Positions 1 to 8,363 of a DNA stretch of 64,000 nt are shown one piece after another. A program made the position numbers and the translations under genes. Origin of the DNA: Enhydrobacter aerosaccus (GTDB taxonomy: Bacteria > Pseudomonadota > Alphaproteobacteria > Reyranellales > Reyranellaceae); the NCBI GenBank assembly GCA_903832005.1, contig CAIKZO010000077.1, forward strand, positions 92,016 to 156,015, in the 5' to 3' direction. Each line of letters opens with the position of its first letter. Within the stretch, counting starts at the first letter, position 1. The notes beneath the pieces were generated by a model that was not told where the DNA came from, searched no databases, and worked only from the letters and a program-made list of their open reading frames with translations.

Positions 1-972
1 TCGGGTGTCACAAGTCTGCCGTATCACCATCCGCTGATGGTCGCGAACCGCTTCGTGCAGCTCGACCACATGTCGCGCGGCCGCACGATGCTGGGCTGCG
101 GCCCGGGCGCGCTGCCGTCGGACGCCTACATGATGGGCATCGATCCCTCGACCCAGCGCCCGCGCATGGAGCAGGCGCTCGAGGCGATCATGCGCCTGCT
201 CGAATGCAAGGAGCCGGTCACGATGAAGACCGACTGGTTCGAGCTGAAGGAGGCGCGGCTGCACTTGGCGCCTTACTCCTTCCCACATTTCCCGATCGCC
301 TGCGCCAGCACGATCACGCCCTCCGGCATGATCGCGGCCGGCAAGCATGGCGTCGGCGTGCTGTCGATCGGTGCCGGCATCCCGGGCGGCCCGGAGATGC
401 TGGGCAAGCAGTGGGGCATCTACGAGGAGACCGCGGCCAAGCACGGCAAGGTCGCCGATCGCGGCAAGTGGCGCGTGGTCGTGAACTGCCACGTCGCCGA
501 CGACGACGAAGAGGCGCTGCGCCAGGTCAACAAGGGCGAGCGCCACGAGACCATCACCTACTTCGAGGACACGCTCGGCCGTCCGCCGGGCCGCGCCGAC
601 GATCCGCTGCGCGAGGGCGTGAAGATGGGCACGACCCTGGTCGGCTCGCCTGACACGGTTGCCAAGGGCATCGAGCGCCTGCTCGGCTTCTCCAACGGCG
701 GCTTCGGCGGCGTGCTGTTCCGCGCCAACGAATGGGCGACGCGCGAGCAGATCCTGCGTTCGTACGAGCTGTTCGCGCGCTATGTGATGCCGCGCTTCCA
801 GGGCTCGCTCGACACCGTCGTGTCGTCGCAGCAATGGGCGATGTCGAACCGCAAGGGCATCTTCGGTCCGAACGTCGCGGCGGTGCAGAAGGCCTTCACC
901 GACGCCGGCCGCGTGGCGCCGGAAGAATTCCGCGCCCGCACGCCGGGAGCGCGGGATGTGGCGAGCGACTAA
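1..972 (+). CDS. LLM-class flavin-dependent (luciferase-like) oxidoreductase, left end cut by the window
   Basis: The reading frame is open from base 1, and the first 12 codons (SGVTSLPYHHPL) continue the family pattern, so the gene starts outside the window; the ATG at 37 is internal. 323 residues are visible, against about 370 for complete members, so roughly 50 N-terminal residues are missing. The core shows the family segment GRTMLGCGPGALPSDAYMMG and a C-terminal SNRKGIFGPN stretch. The family uses reduced FMN or F420 to oxygenate or reduce small substrates in the cytoplasm; the substrate cannot be told. It converges on the MBL-fold gene 6 bp downstream. Confidence 0.9.
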   Translation, partial: SGVTSLPYHHPLMVANRFVQLDHMSRGRTMLGCGPGALPSDAYMMGIDPSTQRPRMEQALEAIMRLLECKEPVTMKTDWFELKEARLHLAPYSFPHFPIACASTITPSGMIAAGKHGVGVLSIGAGIPGGPEMLGKQWGIYEETAAKHGKVADRGKWRVVVNCHVADDDEEALRQVNKGERHETITYFEDTLGRPPGRADDPLREGVKMGTTLVGSPDTVAKGIERLLGFSNGGFGGVLFRANEWATREQILRSYELFARYVMPRFQGSLDTVVSSQQWAMSNRKGIFGPNVAAVQKAFTDAGRVAPEEFRARTPGARDVASD

Positions 973-978
973 TCCAGC

Positions 979-1788
979 CTAGAACGTCTTCTTGTCGCCC
1001 GGTTGCATGTCGAGCACCTGGATGTCCGTGGTGCCCAGCGCCGCCTTGAACTCGGCGGGCGTGCCCTTCAGGAACGGGTTGGTGCCGTAGTGCATCGGCA
1101 GCACCATCTTGGGCTTGATCCATTCCTTGGTGGCGAAGGCGGCATCGGCAGGATCCATCACGAAGTGGCCGCCGATCGGGATCAGCAGCAGGTCGGGCTT
1201 GTACTTCTCGCCGATGAACTTCATGTCGGTGAACAGGCCGGTGTCGCCCATGTGGTAGATCTTGAAGCCGTTGGAGAGCGTGATGATCACGCCGACCGGC
1301 TCGCCCGCCTCGAAGCTCTCGTCCTTGCCCTCGGCGTTCTTCACGATCATCTCGGACGAGTGATCGGCGTGGACCTGGGTGATCTTGAGGCCGGGGATCG
1401 GCTCGTAGGTGCCGCCCTTGTTCATGCGCGGCGCCAGGTTCGCGGGCAGGAGGCCGAGGCTCGCGAGCTTCTGGTCCATGCCGGCCGGGCCGAGCACGGG
1501 CGCGTTGTCGCGCTTGGCGAGCTCGATCGAATCGCCGAGATGATCGCCGTGTGCGTGGGTGACGATGATGTAGTCGATCTTCCCGAGCTTGCTCAGGTCC
1601 TTCATCTCCGGCGGCGTCTTGGGATTGCCCGTCAGCCACGGATCGATCATCACCACCTTGCCCTCGGGCGTGGTGAGCTTGAAGGCGGACTGGGCGAACC
1701 ATTGCAGCTCGACCTTGCCCTGCGCATTGGCACCGGTCGCGAACAGCAGGCAGGCCGCGGCGACGGCGCCGAGAAATCTCAAAATCAT
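979..1788 (-). CDS. Secreted metal-dependent hydrolase, metallo-beta-lactamase fold (UPF0173-like)
   Basis: 269 residues. Residues 1-23 form a Sec signal peptide ending ANAQ, so the enzyme is probably periplasmic; most UPF0173 relatives lack a signal. The metal site is complete: THAHGDH at 77-83 (HxHxDH), H140 and H143 in HADHSS, D182 in GDTG and H233 in MHYGT. The order matches UPF0173/YtkL-like hydrolases, whose substrates are mostly unknown. The gene diverges from the thiolase gene at 1911 across a 122-bp gap that holds an inverted repeat. Confidence 0.88.
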   Translation of the reverse strand: MILRFLGAVAAACLLFATGANAQGKVELQWFAQSAFKLTTPEGKVVMIDPWLTGNPKTPPEMKDLSKLGKIDYIIVTHAHGDHLGDSIELAKRDNAPVLGPAGMDQKLASLGLLPANLAPRMNKGGTYEPIPGLKITQVHADHSSEMIVKNAEGKDESFEAGEPVGVIITLSNGFKIYHMGDTGLFTDMKFIGEKYKPDLLLIPIGGHFVMDPADAAFATKEWIKPKMVLPMHYGTNPFLKGTPAEFKAALGTTDIQVLDMQPGDKKTF

Positions 1789-1810
1789 TCGATAGCTCCC
1801 TGGAATTACG

Positions 1811-1833
1811 CGAAGACCCTAACAGGTTCTTCG
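1811..1833. promoter_or_regulatory. Imperfect inverted repeat between divergent genes
   Basis: Arms CGAAGACCCT and AGGTTCTTCG pair at 9 of 10 positions around a 3-base centre (AAC). It lies 22 bp upstream of the MBL-fold gene start and 77 bp upstream of the thiolase start, where an operator would be expected. No T-run follows, so it is not a terminator. The binding protein is unknown. Confidence 0.35.
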
Positions 1834-1910
1834 TGGCGAAAGATGTCGCTTTTCCGTGAGCGTCTTATCGCCCACGATGCGGGCAACATGAACCAAAGGA
1901 CAGGCGGCCG

Positions 1911-3083
1911 ATGAGCATCAAGGGCAAGGCCTATATCGCCGGCATCTACGAGCACCCGACGCGGCTCGCCAAGGACATCTCGCTGGCCCAGCTCCACGCG
2001 CAGAGCGCCAAGGGCGCGCTCGAGGATGCGGGTCTCACCAAGGACGACGTCGACGGCTACTTCTGCGCCGGCGATGCGCCCGGCCTCGGGCCGATGTCGA
2101 TGGTCGAATACATGGGCCTCAAGGTGCGCCACGTGGACTCGACCGACACCGGCGGCTCGTCCTACGTGCTGCATGTCGGTCACGCGGCCGAGGCGATCGC
2201 GTCGGGCAAGTGCAAGGTGGCGCTGATCACGCTCGCCGGCCGGCCGCGCGCCGAGGGCATGGCGACCGGCACGGTGCCGCGCAGCCGTGGCGGCACGCCG
2301 ACGCCCGACGAGCCGTTCGAGTTCCCCTACGGGCCGACGGTCGTGAACATGTACGCCAATTGCGCCATGCGCCACATGTACGAGTTCGGCACGACCTCCG
2401 AGCAGCTCGCCTGGATCAAGGTCGCGGCCTCGCACCACGCGCAATACAATCCGCATGCGCTGCTGAAGGACGTGGTCACGGTCGAGGAAGTCGTGAACTC
2501 GCCGATGATCTCCGATCCGCTGCATCGGCTCGACTGCTGCGTCATCACCGACGGCGGCGGGGCCATCGTGGTCGTGGCGCCGGAGATCGCGGCCAAGCTG
2601 AAGCGCCCCAAGGTCAAGTTGCTCGGCGCGTCGGAGTTCATCAAGACGCAGATGGGCGGCAAGGTCGATCTTACCTACTCGGGCGCGCGCTTCACTGGTG
2701 CTGCGGCCTTCGCCGAGGCGGGCGTGAAGCCCGCCGACATCAAGTACGCCTCGATCTACGACAGCTTCACCATTACCGTGCTGATGCAGATCGAGGATCT
2801 CGGCTTCTGCGAGAAGGGCAAGGGCGGCGCCTTCGTGGCCGACGGCAACCTGATCTCGGGCACCGGCAAGCTCCCGTTCAACACCGACGGCGGCGGCCTG
2901 TGCAGCAACCATCCGGCCAACCGCGGCGGCCTCACCAAGGTGCTGGAGGCCGTGCGCCAGTTGCGCGGCGAGGCACATCCGAAAGTCCAAGTGAAAAACT
3001 GCGATCTCGCCGTCGCGCACGGCACGGGCGGATCGCTCGGCCTGCGCCACGGCAGCGCGACCGTCATTCTGGGAAGGGAGTAA
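1911..3083 (+). CDS. Thiolase-superfamily protein (lipid-transfer/Ltp2-like)
   Basis: 390 residues with a thiolase fold, including an N-terminal GALEDAGLTKDDVDGYF segment and a C-terminal VAHGTGGSLG motif. Where a true thiolase carries its nucleophilic Cys, this protein has DTGGSS (79-84) without Cys. That is the pattern of SCP-x/Ltp-like members, some of which (Ltp2 with a DUF35 partner) act as retro-aldolases on acyl-CoA side chains. The next gene, 3 bp downstream, is exactly such a DUF35 protein, so the two probably form one enzyme. Starting at ATG 1911 gives the family-typical N-terminus. Substrate unknown. Confidence 0.88.
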   Translation: MSIKGKAYIAGIYEHPTRLAKDISLAQLHAQSAKGALEDAGLTKDDVDGYFCAGDAPGLGPMSMVEYMGLKVRHVDSTDTGGSSYVLHVGHAAEAIASGKCKVALITLAGRPRAEGMATGTVPRSRGGTPTPDEPFEFPYGPTVVNMYANCAMRHMYEFGTTSEQLAWIKVAASHHAQYNPHALLKDVVTVEEVVNSPMISDPLHRLDCCVITDGGGAIVVVAPEIAAKLKRPKVKLLGASEFIKTQMGGKVDLTYSGARFTGAAAFAEAGVKPADIKYASIYDSFTITVLMQIEDLGFCEKGKGGAFVADGNLISGTGKLPFNTDGGGLCSNHPANRGGLTKVLEAVRQLRGEAHPKVQVKNCDLAVAHGTGGSLGLRHGSATVILGRE

Positions 3084-3086
3084 GCC

Positions 3087-3494
3087 ATGGCCCAAGAAAC
3101 CAACACGTCCAAGGAACGCAAGCTGCCGGCGCCGGCGATCTCTCCCGAGACCGAGGCCTATTGGGACGCTGCGTCGAAGGGCAAGCTGCTGGTGAAGAAG
3201 TGCACCGCCTGCGGCCAGGCGCATCACTATCCGCGCGAGATCTGCCCCTTTTGCTTCAGCGACAAGACCGAGTGGGTCGAGTCCAAGGGGACGGGCACGA
3301 TCTATTCCTACAGCGTGATGCGCCGCGCGCCGGTGCCCTACGCGATCGGCTACGTCACTTTGGCCGAGGGCCCGCGCATGCTGACCAACATTGTCGACTG
3401 CGACCTCGACAAGTTGAAATGCGAGCAGGCGGTGAAGGTCGTGTTCAAGCCGACCGAGGGTGGCCCGCCGCTGCCGATGTTCACGCCGGTCTGA
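3087..3494 (+). CDS. Zn-ribbon/OB-fold protein, DUF35 family, partner of the thiolase
   Basis: 135 residues. A rubredoxin-like zinc ribbon is formed by C39, C42, C53 and C56 (CTACG and CPFC), followed by an OB-fold of about 65 residues starting at GTGTIYSYS. DUF35 proteins bind acyl-CoA and serve as the obligatory partner of thiolase-like enzymes. The 3-bp spacing to the preceding gene supports co-expression and complex formation. The gene ends the rightward unit; a 105-bp AT-richer gap with a short GGGAC-TG-GTCCC palindrome separates it from the converging operon. Confidence 0.9.
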   Translation: MAQETNTSKERKLPAPAISPETEAYWDAASKGKLLVKKCTACGQAHHYPREICPFCFSDKTEWVESKGTGTIYSYSVMRRAPVPYAIGYVTLAEGPRMLTNIVDCDLDKLKCEQAVKVVFKPTEGGPPLPMFTPV

Positions 3495-3599
3495 GGGAAG
3501 GGCCGCTCCATTAAAGAAATGGAAAAATAATGGGACTGGTCCCGGATCGGTCCTGATTTGCTTTCTCACAACCGAATATGGCGATTATCGCATGTTATG

Positions 3600-4949
3600 T
3601 CAAGCGATATCGGCAATATAGCGGTCGGGCCGCAGCAGGGCCGCACGCAGACCGTGCGCGGCAAGCCAATCCGCGCCGACGCCCGGTAGTCTCACGGCAT
3701 CGGGACGCTCCGCCGCCAGTAGCGCCGGATCCCCGACAATCGCGAAGCGCTGGCCGATTGCCTCGTCCATCAGCCGTCCGTCCACGAGACGCGGTTGCGG
3801 GAAGATCATGCCGACGGGCGGCGGCGCGTCGATGCGGTCGCCGGGGCCCAGTTGCGGCTGCGGGAAATCGAACAAGGTCGCGCCGGCGGCAAAGCGCCTG
3901 TCCCGTTCGGCCGCGGCTGTTGGATCGGTCTCCTGCAGTACGGCGCCCAGCTTCACCGCGAGGTCGATGAAGGTCCGCACATGCGGCAGGCGCTCGCTCT
4001 CGTAGGTGTCGAGCAGCGTATCGGGCGACTCGCCGCGCACGACCGCCGCCAGCTTCCAGGCGAGGTTGCTGGCATCGCGCATGCCGGCGCACATGCCCTG
4101 GCCCAGGAACGGCGGCGTCTGGTGGCAGGCGTCGCCCGCCAGCAGCAGCCGGCCGCGGCGCCAGCCTTCCTGGACGACGGAATGAAAGGTGTAGACCGCC
4201 GCGCGCTCCAGCACGGCGTCGTGCGGGCCGAGCCAGCGCGCCATCATCGGCCAGAAGATCTCGGGCTCGGTGAGGCGGGCCGTGTCATCGCCCGGCATCA
4301 GCATGATCTCCCAGCGCCGCCGCCGGCCGCCGACATGCACGACCGTCATCGGCCGCGCGGGATCGCAGAGCTGGATCGTGTAGTCGGGCAGGGCGCGCAC
4401 CCGGGCAGAGTCGGGATCGCACAGGAGATCGACCACCAGCCACGGCTGGTGCAGGCCGAGGTCGCGCTGCTGGCTGCCGATCGCGCGGCGCACCGTCGAG
4501 CGCGCGCCGTCGCAGCCCACAACGAAGTGAGCATCGATCGCATCGACGTCGGCAATCTCATGGCCGAGATGGACCGTCACGTTGGGGAAGCGCGCCAGGC
4601 CGTCGCGCAGGATCGCCTCGAGCTCGGGCTGGTGGAAATACCAGTTACCGGCCCAGCCGTGCGGCCCGGGCCCGTCGATGCCGCGCCGGACCATCAGGGT
4701 CTGTCCCGTGGCGTTGACGAAGCGCATGCCTTGCGAGGAGGGACGCGCGGCTTGGGCGATGCGCTCGGCGAGGCCAATCGCCTGGAAGATGCGCATCACC
4801 TCGCCGTCGAAATGTACGGCGCGCGGCAAAGCGTAGATCTCGCGGTCGCGTTCGAACACCTCGACCCGCAGGCCGGCCTGTCCCAGCAGATTGGCCAGCA
4901 ACGCGCCCACCGGGCCACAGCCCAGGAGGACGACGTCCGCTGTCTTCAT
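3600..4949 (-). CDS. FAD-dependent aromatic hydroxylase (PHBH/MhpA-like monooxygenase)
   Basis: 449 residues. The FAD/NAD(P)H fold shows GCGPVG at 10-15, a GCDGARSTVRRAIG segment (DG motif) and GDACHQTPPFLGQGM (GD motif, ribityl binding). These three motifs define class A flavoprotein monooxygenases that hydroxylate phenolic or heteroaromatic rings. I start at ATG 4949, because the frame upstream lacks family sequence and overlaps the neighbour. It is the third gene of an operon, 10 bp after the Bug receptor, and probably acts after the molybdenum hydroxylase on the same ring compound. Confidence 0.9.
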   Translation of the reverse strand: MKTADVVLLGCGPVGALLANLLGQAGLRVEVFERDREIYALPRAVHFDGEVMRIFQAIGLAERIAQAARPSSQGMRFVNATGQTLMVRRGIDGPGPHGWAGNWYFHQPELEAILRDGLARFPNVTVHLGHEIADVDAIDAHFVVGCDGARSTVRRAIGSQQRDLGLHQPWLVVDLLCDPDSARVRALPDYTIQLCDPARPMTVVHVGGRRRRWEIMLMPGDDTARLTEPEIFWPMMARWLGPHDAVLERAAVYTFHSVVQEGWRRGRLLLAGDACHQTPPFLGQGMCAGMRDASNLAWKLAAVVRGESPDTLLDTYESERLPHVRTFIDLAVKLGAVLQETDPTAAAERDRRFAAGATLFDFPQPQLGPGDRIDAPPPVGMIFPQPRLVDGRLMDEAIGQRFAIVGDPALLAAERPDAVRLPGVGADWLAAHGLRAALLRPDRYIADIA

Positions 4950-4959
4950 CGCGCCGCGC

Positions 4960-5934
4960 CTATTCGATCTTGATGTTGGCGCGCACGATGATGTCGCCCC
5001 ACTTCTTGCTCTCGTTGCGCACAAGGTCGCCGAAGGCGGCAGGCGACAATGCGCCGGGTTCGACGCCCATGCCGACGAAGCGTTCCTTCACGTCGGGAAG
5101 CTTCAGCACCTCGACGGTCTCGCGATAGAGCCGGTCGACGATCTCGGGCGGCGTGCCACTGTGTACGGCAACGCCGTACCACGAGGTCACGTCGAAGCCC
5201 GGAAAGCCCGCGTCGGCCACGAGAGGAACGTCGGGCAGTTGCGGCGAGCGCTGCAGGGCCGCGATCGCGAGCGGCCGCAGTTCGCCGGCATGGATCTGCG
5301 GCAGCGCCGAGGAAATGCCGAGGAACATCATCGACACGCGCTCGCCCACGACGTCGTTCATGGCAGGCGCGATGCCGGTGTACGGCACGTGCAGCATGTC
5401 GATGCCGGCGTCGGCCTTCAGCAACTCGCCCGCGAGATGGGCGCCACTGCCGGCGCCGGGCGAGGCGAAGGTAAGCTTGCCGGGGTTCGCCTTGGCGTAG
5501 GCCACGAGTTCCGTGACGTTCTTCACCGGCAGCGATTTGCCGACTACCAGCACGTTCGGCACCGTCGCCAGCAGGGTGAGCGGCAGGAAATCCCGCACCG
5601 TGTCGAATTGCAGGTTCTTGAAGAGGCTCTGGTTGACCGTGAGGTTGCCGGTCGGCGTCAGCACCAGCGTGTAGCCGTCGGCCGGCGCGGCAGCGACCGT
5701 CGCCATGCCGATATTGCCCGCGGCGCCGGGCTTGTTCTCCACGATCACCCGCTGGCCGAGCCGCTCCGAGAGCTTGTCGGCCACGACGCGCGCCACCGTG
5801 TCGGCGACGCCGCCGGCCGGCCACGGCACGACGAAGCGGATCGGCTTGGCAGGGTAGGTCTCCGCCTGGCTCAGTCGCACGCCGAGGGCGAGCGGCAACG
5901 GCCAAAGCAGCAACGCGCGGCGGAGCCGGTCCAT
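4960..5934 (-). CDS. Bug/TctC-family extracytoplasmic solute receptor
   Basis: 324 residues. A signal peptide covers about residues 1-25, followed by YPAKPIRFVVPWPAGGVADT, the classic Bug N-terminus in which the PxPAGG loop clamps a carboxylate ligand. Bug proteins bind organic acids or amides in the periplasm for tripartite tricarboxylate transporters, but most, like this one, have no tctA/tctB beside them. It sits between a molybdenum hydroxylase and a flavin hydroxylase with 10-13 bp gaps, so its ligand is probably their aromatic acid substrate (inference). Confidence 0.93.
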   Translation of the reverse strand: MDRLRRALLLWPLPLALGVRLSQAETYPAKPIRFVVPWPAGGVADTVARVVADKLSERLGQRVIVENKPGAAGNIGMATVAAAPADGYTLVLTPTGNLTVNQSLFKNLQFDTVRDFLPLTLLATVPNVLVVGKSLPVKNVTELVAYAKANPGKLTFASPGAGSGAHLAGELLKADAGIDMLHVPYTGIAPAMNDVVGERVSMMFLGISSALPQIHAGELRPLAIAALQRSPQLPDVPLVADAGFPGFDVTSWYGVAVHSGTPPEIVDRLYRETVEVLKLPDVKERFVGMGVEPGALSPAAFGDLVRNESKKWGDIIVRANIKIE

Positions 5935-5946
5935 GGTCAGCTCCGT

Positions 5947-8283
5947 TTAGGAGTTCAGCGCTTCCCAGACACGCTCCGGCGTCGCCGGCATGTCGAGCGG
6001 TTTGCCACCGATCGCGTCGACGATGGCGTTCATCACCGACGGGAGCGATCCTGCGCAGCCGGCCTCGCCGCAGCCCTTGGCGCCCAGCACGTTGGTCTTC
6101 GCCGGCACCGAGTGATAGCCCATCGCGAAGAACGGCGTGTCGGCCGCGCGCGGCAGGGCGTAGTCGGTGAAGCTGCCGGTCAGCGGCTGGCCGTCTTCGC
6201 TGTAGACGACATGCTCGAACATCGCCTGGCCGATGCCCTGGACCACGCCGCCGTGGCTCTGGCCCTCGACCAGCATCGGATTGATGACCGTGCCGAAGTC
6301 GCCGACCATCGTGTACTTCACGACCTGCACGGTGCCGGTGTCGGGATCGACCTCGACTTCGGCCACATGCGTGCCGTTGGGGAAGGCCGACGGCGCTTCC
6401 TTGTGCACGTGGCTGACGTTCAACGTGTCGGGAATGCCCTCGGGCAGCTTCATGCCGCCGCGCAGCTTCTCCGCCAGTTCCATGATGCCGATGCCGCGGT
6501 CGGTGCCGACGATGTTGAAGCGGCCGCGCTGGAACTCGATGTCGGCAGCCGCCGCCTCGAGCGCCACGCCTGCGATCTCCTTGCCCTTTTCGATCACCTT
6601 GTCGGAGGCTTCCATGATCGCCGCGCCCGAGGCCATGATCGACTTCGAGCCGCCGGTGCCGCCGCCCGCGATCAGCAGGTCGCTGTCGCCCTGGATCAGC
6701 TTGATCTTGTGGAACGGGATGCCGAGCTTGGTGGTCAGCACCTGGCCGAAGGCGGACCAGTGCCCCTGGCCGTAGTCCAGGGTGCCGGTGATGATCGAAA
6801 CGTCGCCGTTCTCCTCGAAGCGGAGACCGCCCATCTCGTTCATCGGCGGCGCCGTGACTTCGAGATAGTCGCCGATGCCGAGGCCGCGCAGCAGGCCCTT
6901 CTTCTTGCTCTCTTCCTTGCGGGCGGCGAAGCCCTTCACGTCGGCGAGGTCGAGCGCCTTGTCGAGCAATGCCGTGAACTCGCCGCTGTCGTAGGTCGTG
7001 CCGGAGGCGGTCTTGTACGGCATCTCTTCCGGCTTGATGTGGTTCAGCTTGCGCATCTCGACCTGGTCGATGCCCATCTCGCGCGCCGCGGCCGCGATCA
7101 GCCGCTCCATGAAGTAGTTGGCTTCGGGACGGCCGGCGCCGCGATAGGCGCCGATCGGCGTGGTGTGCGTGAAGCAGACCTTGGTCTCGACCTCGATCAG
7201 CGGCGTGCGGTAGATCGCGGCGAGATTGCGAGTGACGCCCAGCGCGCCCATGGCCGCGCCGACGTTGGAGAGATAGCCGCCGATGTTGGCGTAGCCCTTG
7301 AGGCTGACGGCGAGGAAGCGGCCGTCCTTGTCGAGCGCGAGCTCGCCGTCGAAATCATGGTCGCGGCCGTGCTGGTCGCTGAGGAACGAACCCGAGCGGT
7401 CGTCGGTCCACTTGACCGGCCGGCCGAGGATCTTCGAGGCATGGAAGAGACCGGCGTATTCCGGATAGGGCGAACCCTTCATGCCGAACGAACCGCCGAC
7501 ATTGCCGGTCAGGATGCGGACCTGCTCCGGCTTCACATTGAGCAACGCTGCCATCTGGTTCTTGAGGCCGAACGCGCCCTGGTTGCCGGCCTGGAAGATG
7601 TAGCGGTCGGTTTCCTTGTCGTAGGTCGCGATCGCCGAGCGCGGCTCCATCGCGCAGACGACGATACGGTTGCTCACCAGGCGCAGCTTCGTGACGTGCG
7701 CGGCCTTGGCGAAGGCTTCCTTAATTTTTGCGGTGTCGCCGTAATAATAGTCGGCGCAGACATTGCCCGGCACGTCGTCGAACACGATCGGGGCACCCGG
7801 CTGGGCGGCGGCGCGAGCCTCGGTGACGGCGGGCAGCGCCTCGATGTCGAGCACGACGGCTTCGGCCGCGTCACGCGCCTGCGCCAGGGTCTCGGCGACG
7901 ACGAAGGCCACCGGATCGCCCACGAAGTTCACCTTCTCGGTGGCGAGCGAATAGCGCGTCGGCGTCTTCATCTGCGAGCCGTCGCGGTTGGGCACCATCA
8001 TCACGGTCTTGAGTGCGCCGTAACCGGCCGCATTCAGGTCCTTGCCGGTCCAGACGCCGAGCACACCCGGCATCGCCTTTGCCTCGTCGATCTCGATGCC
8101 CCGGATCAGCCCGTGCGCCACCTGGCTGCGCACCATCACGCAGTAGGCCTGGTTGGCGTGGCTGATGTCGTCGCTGTAGCGGCCCTGGCCCTGCAACAGG
8201 GTCGGATCCTCCTGGCGGGGGACCGGCTGGCCGATCGCGAATTTCATCATGTCGAGATTGTTCGCATCGAGAGGCGCGTTCAT
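5947..8283 (-). CDS. Molybdenum hydroxylase, molybdopterin-binding large subunit (xanthine dehydrogenase/CoxL family)
   Basis: 778 residues, full length for the family. GGSFGMKG (263-270) and AYRGAGRPE (379-387) line the molybdopterin site, and GCGEAG near residue 740 carries the catalytic Glu. AYRGAGRPE instead of AYxCSFR places it with form II/aldehyde- and N-heterocycle-type hydroxylases, not true CO dehydrogenase. The small [2Fe-2S] and medium FAD subunits that normally accompany it are absent from this window. It is the first gene of the minus-strand operon and diverges from the hydantoinase-B gene. Confidence 0.93.
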   Translation of the reverse strand: MNAPLDANNLDMMKFAIGQPVPRQEDPTLLQGQGRYSDDISHANQAYCVMVRSQVAHGLIRGIEIDEAKAMPGVLGVWTGKDLNAAGYGALKTVMMVPNRDGSQMKTPTRYSLATEKVNFVGDPVAFVVAETLAQARDAAEAVVLDIEALPAVTEARAAAQPGAPIVFDDVPGNVCADYYYGDTAKIKEAFAKAAHVTKLRLVSNRIVVCAMEPRSAIATYDKETDRYIFQAGNQGAFGLKNQMAALLNVKPEQVRILTGNVGGSFGMKGSPYPEYAGLFHASKILGRPVKWTDDRSGSFLSDQHGRDHDFDGELALDKDGRFLAVSLKGYANIGGYLSNVGAAMGALGVTRNLAAIYRTPLIEVETKVCFTHTTPIGAYRGAGRPEANYFMERLIAAAAREMGIDQVEMRKLNHIKPEEMPYKTASGTTYDSGEFTALLDKALDLADVKGFAARKEESKKKGLLRGLGIGDYLEVTAPPMNEMGGLRFEENGDVSIITGTLDYGQGHWSAFGQVLTTKLGIPFHKIKLIQGDSDLLIAGGGTGGSKSIMASGAAIMEASDKVIEKGKEIAGVALEAAAADIEFQRGRFNIVGTDRGIGIMELAEKLRGGMKLPEGIPDTLNVSHVHKEAPSAFPNGTHVAEVEVDPDTGTVQVVKYTMVGDFGTVINPMLVEGQSHGGVVQGIGQAMFEHVVYSEDGQPLTGSFTDYALPRAADTPFFAMGYHSVPAKTNVLGAKGCGEAGCAGSLPSVMNAIVDAIGGKPLDMPATPERVWEALNS

Positions 8284-8363
8284 GGGCCGTCCATCGGAAA
8301 GGGGGTGGGGAATTCGATTTCGATCATAGCGCAGGAAGGCGCACCCTGTGCTAGGTTTTCTGC

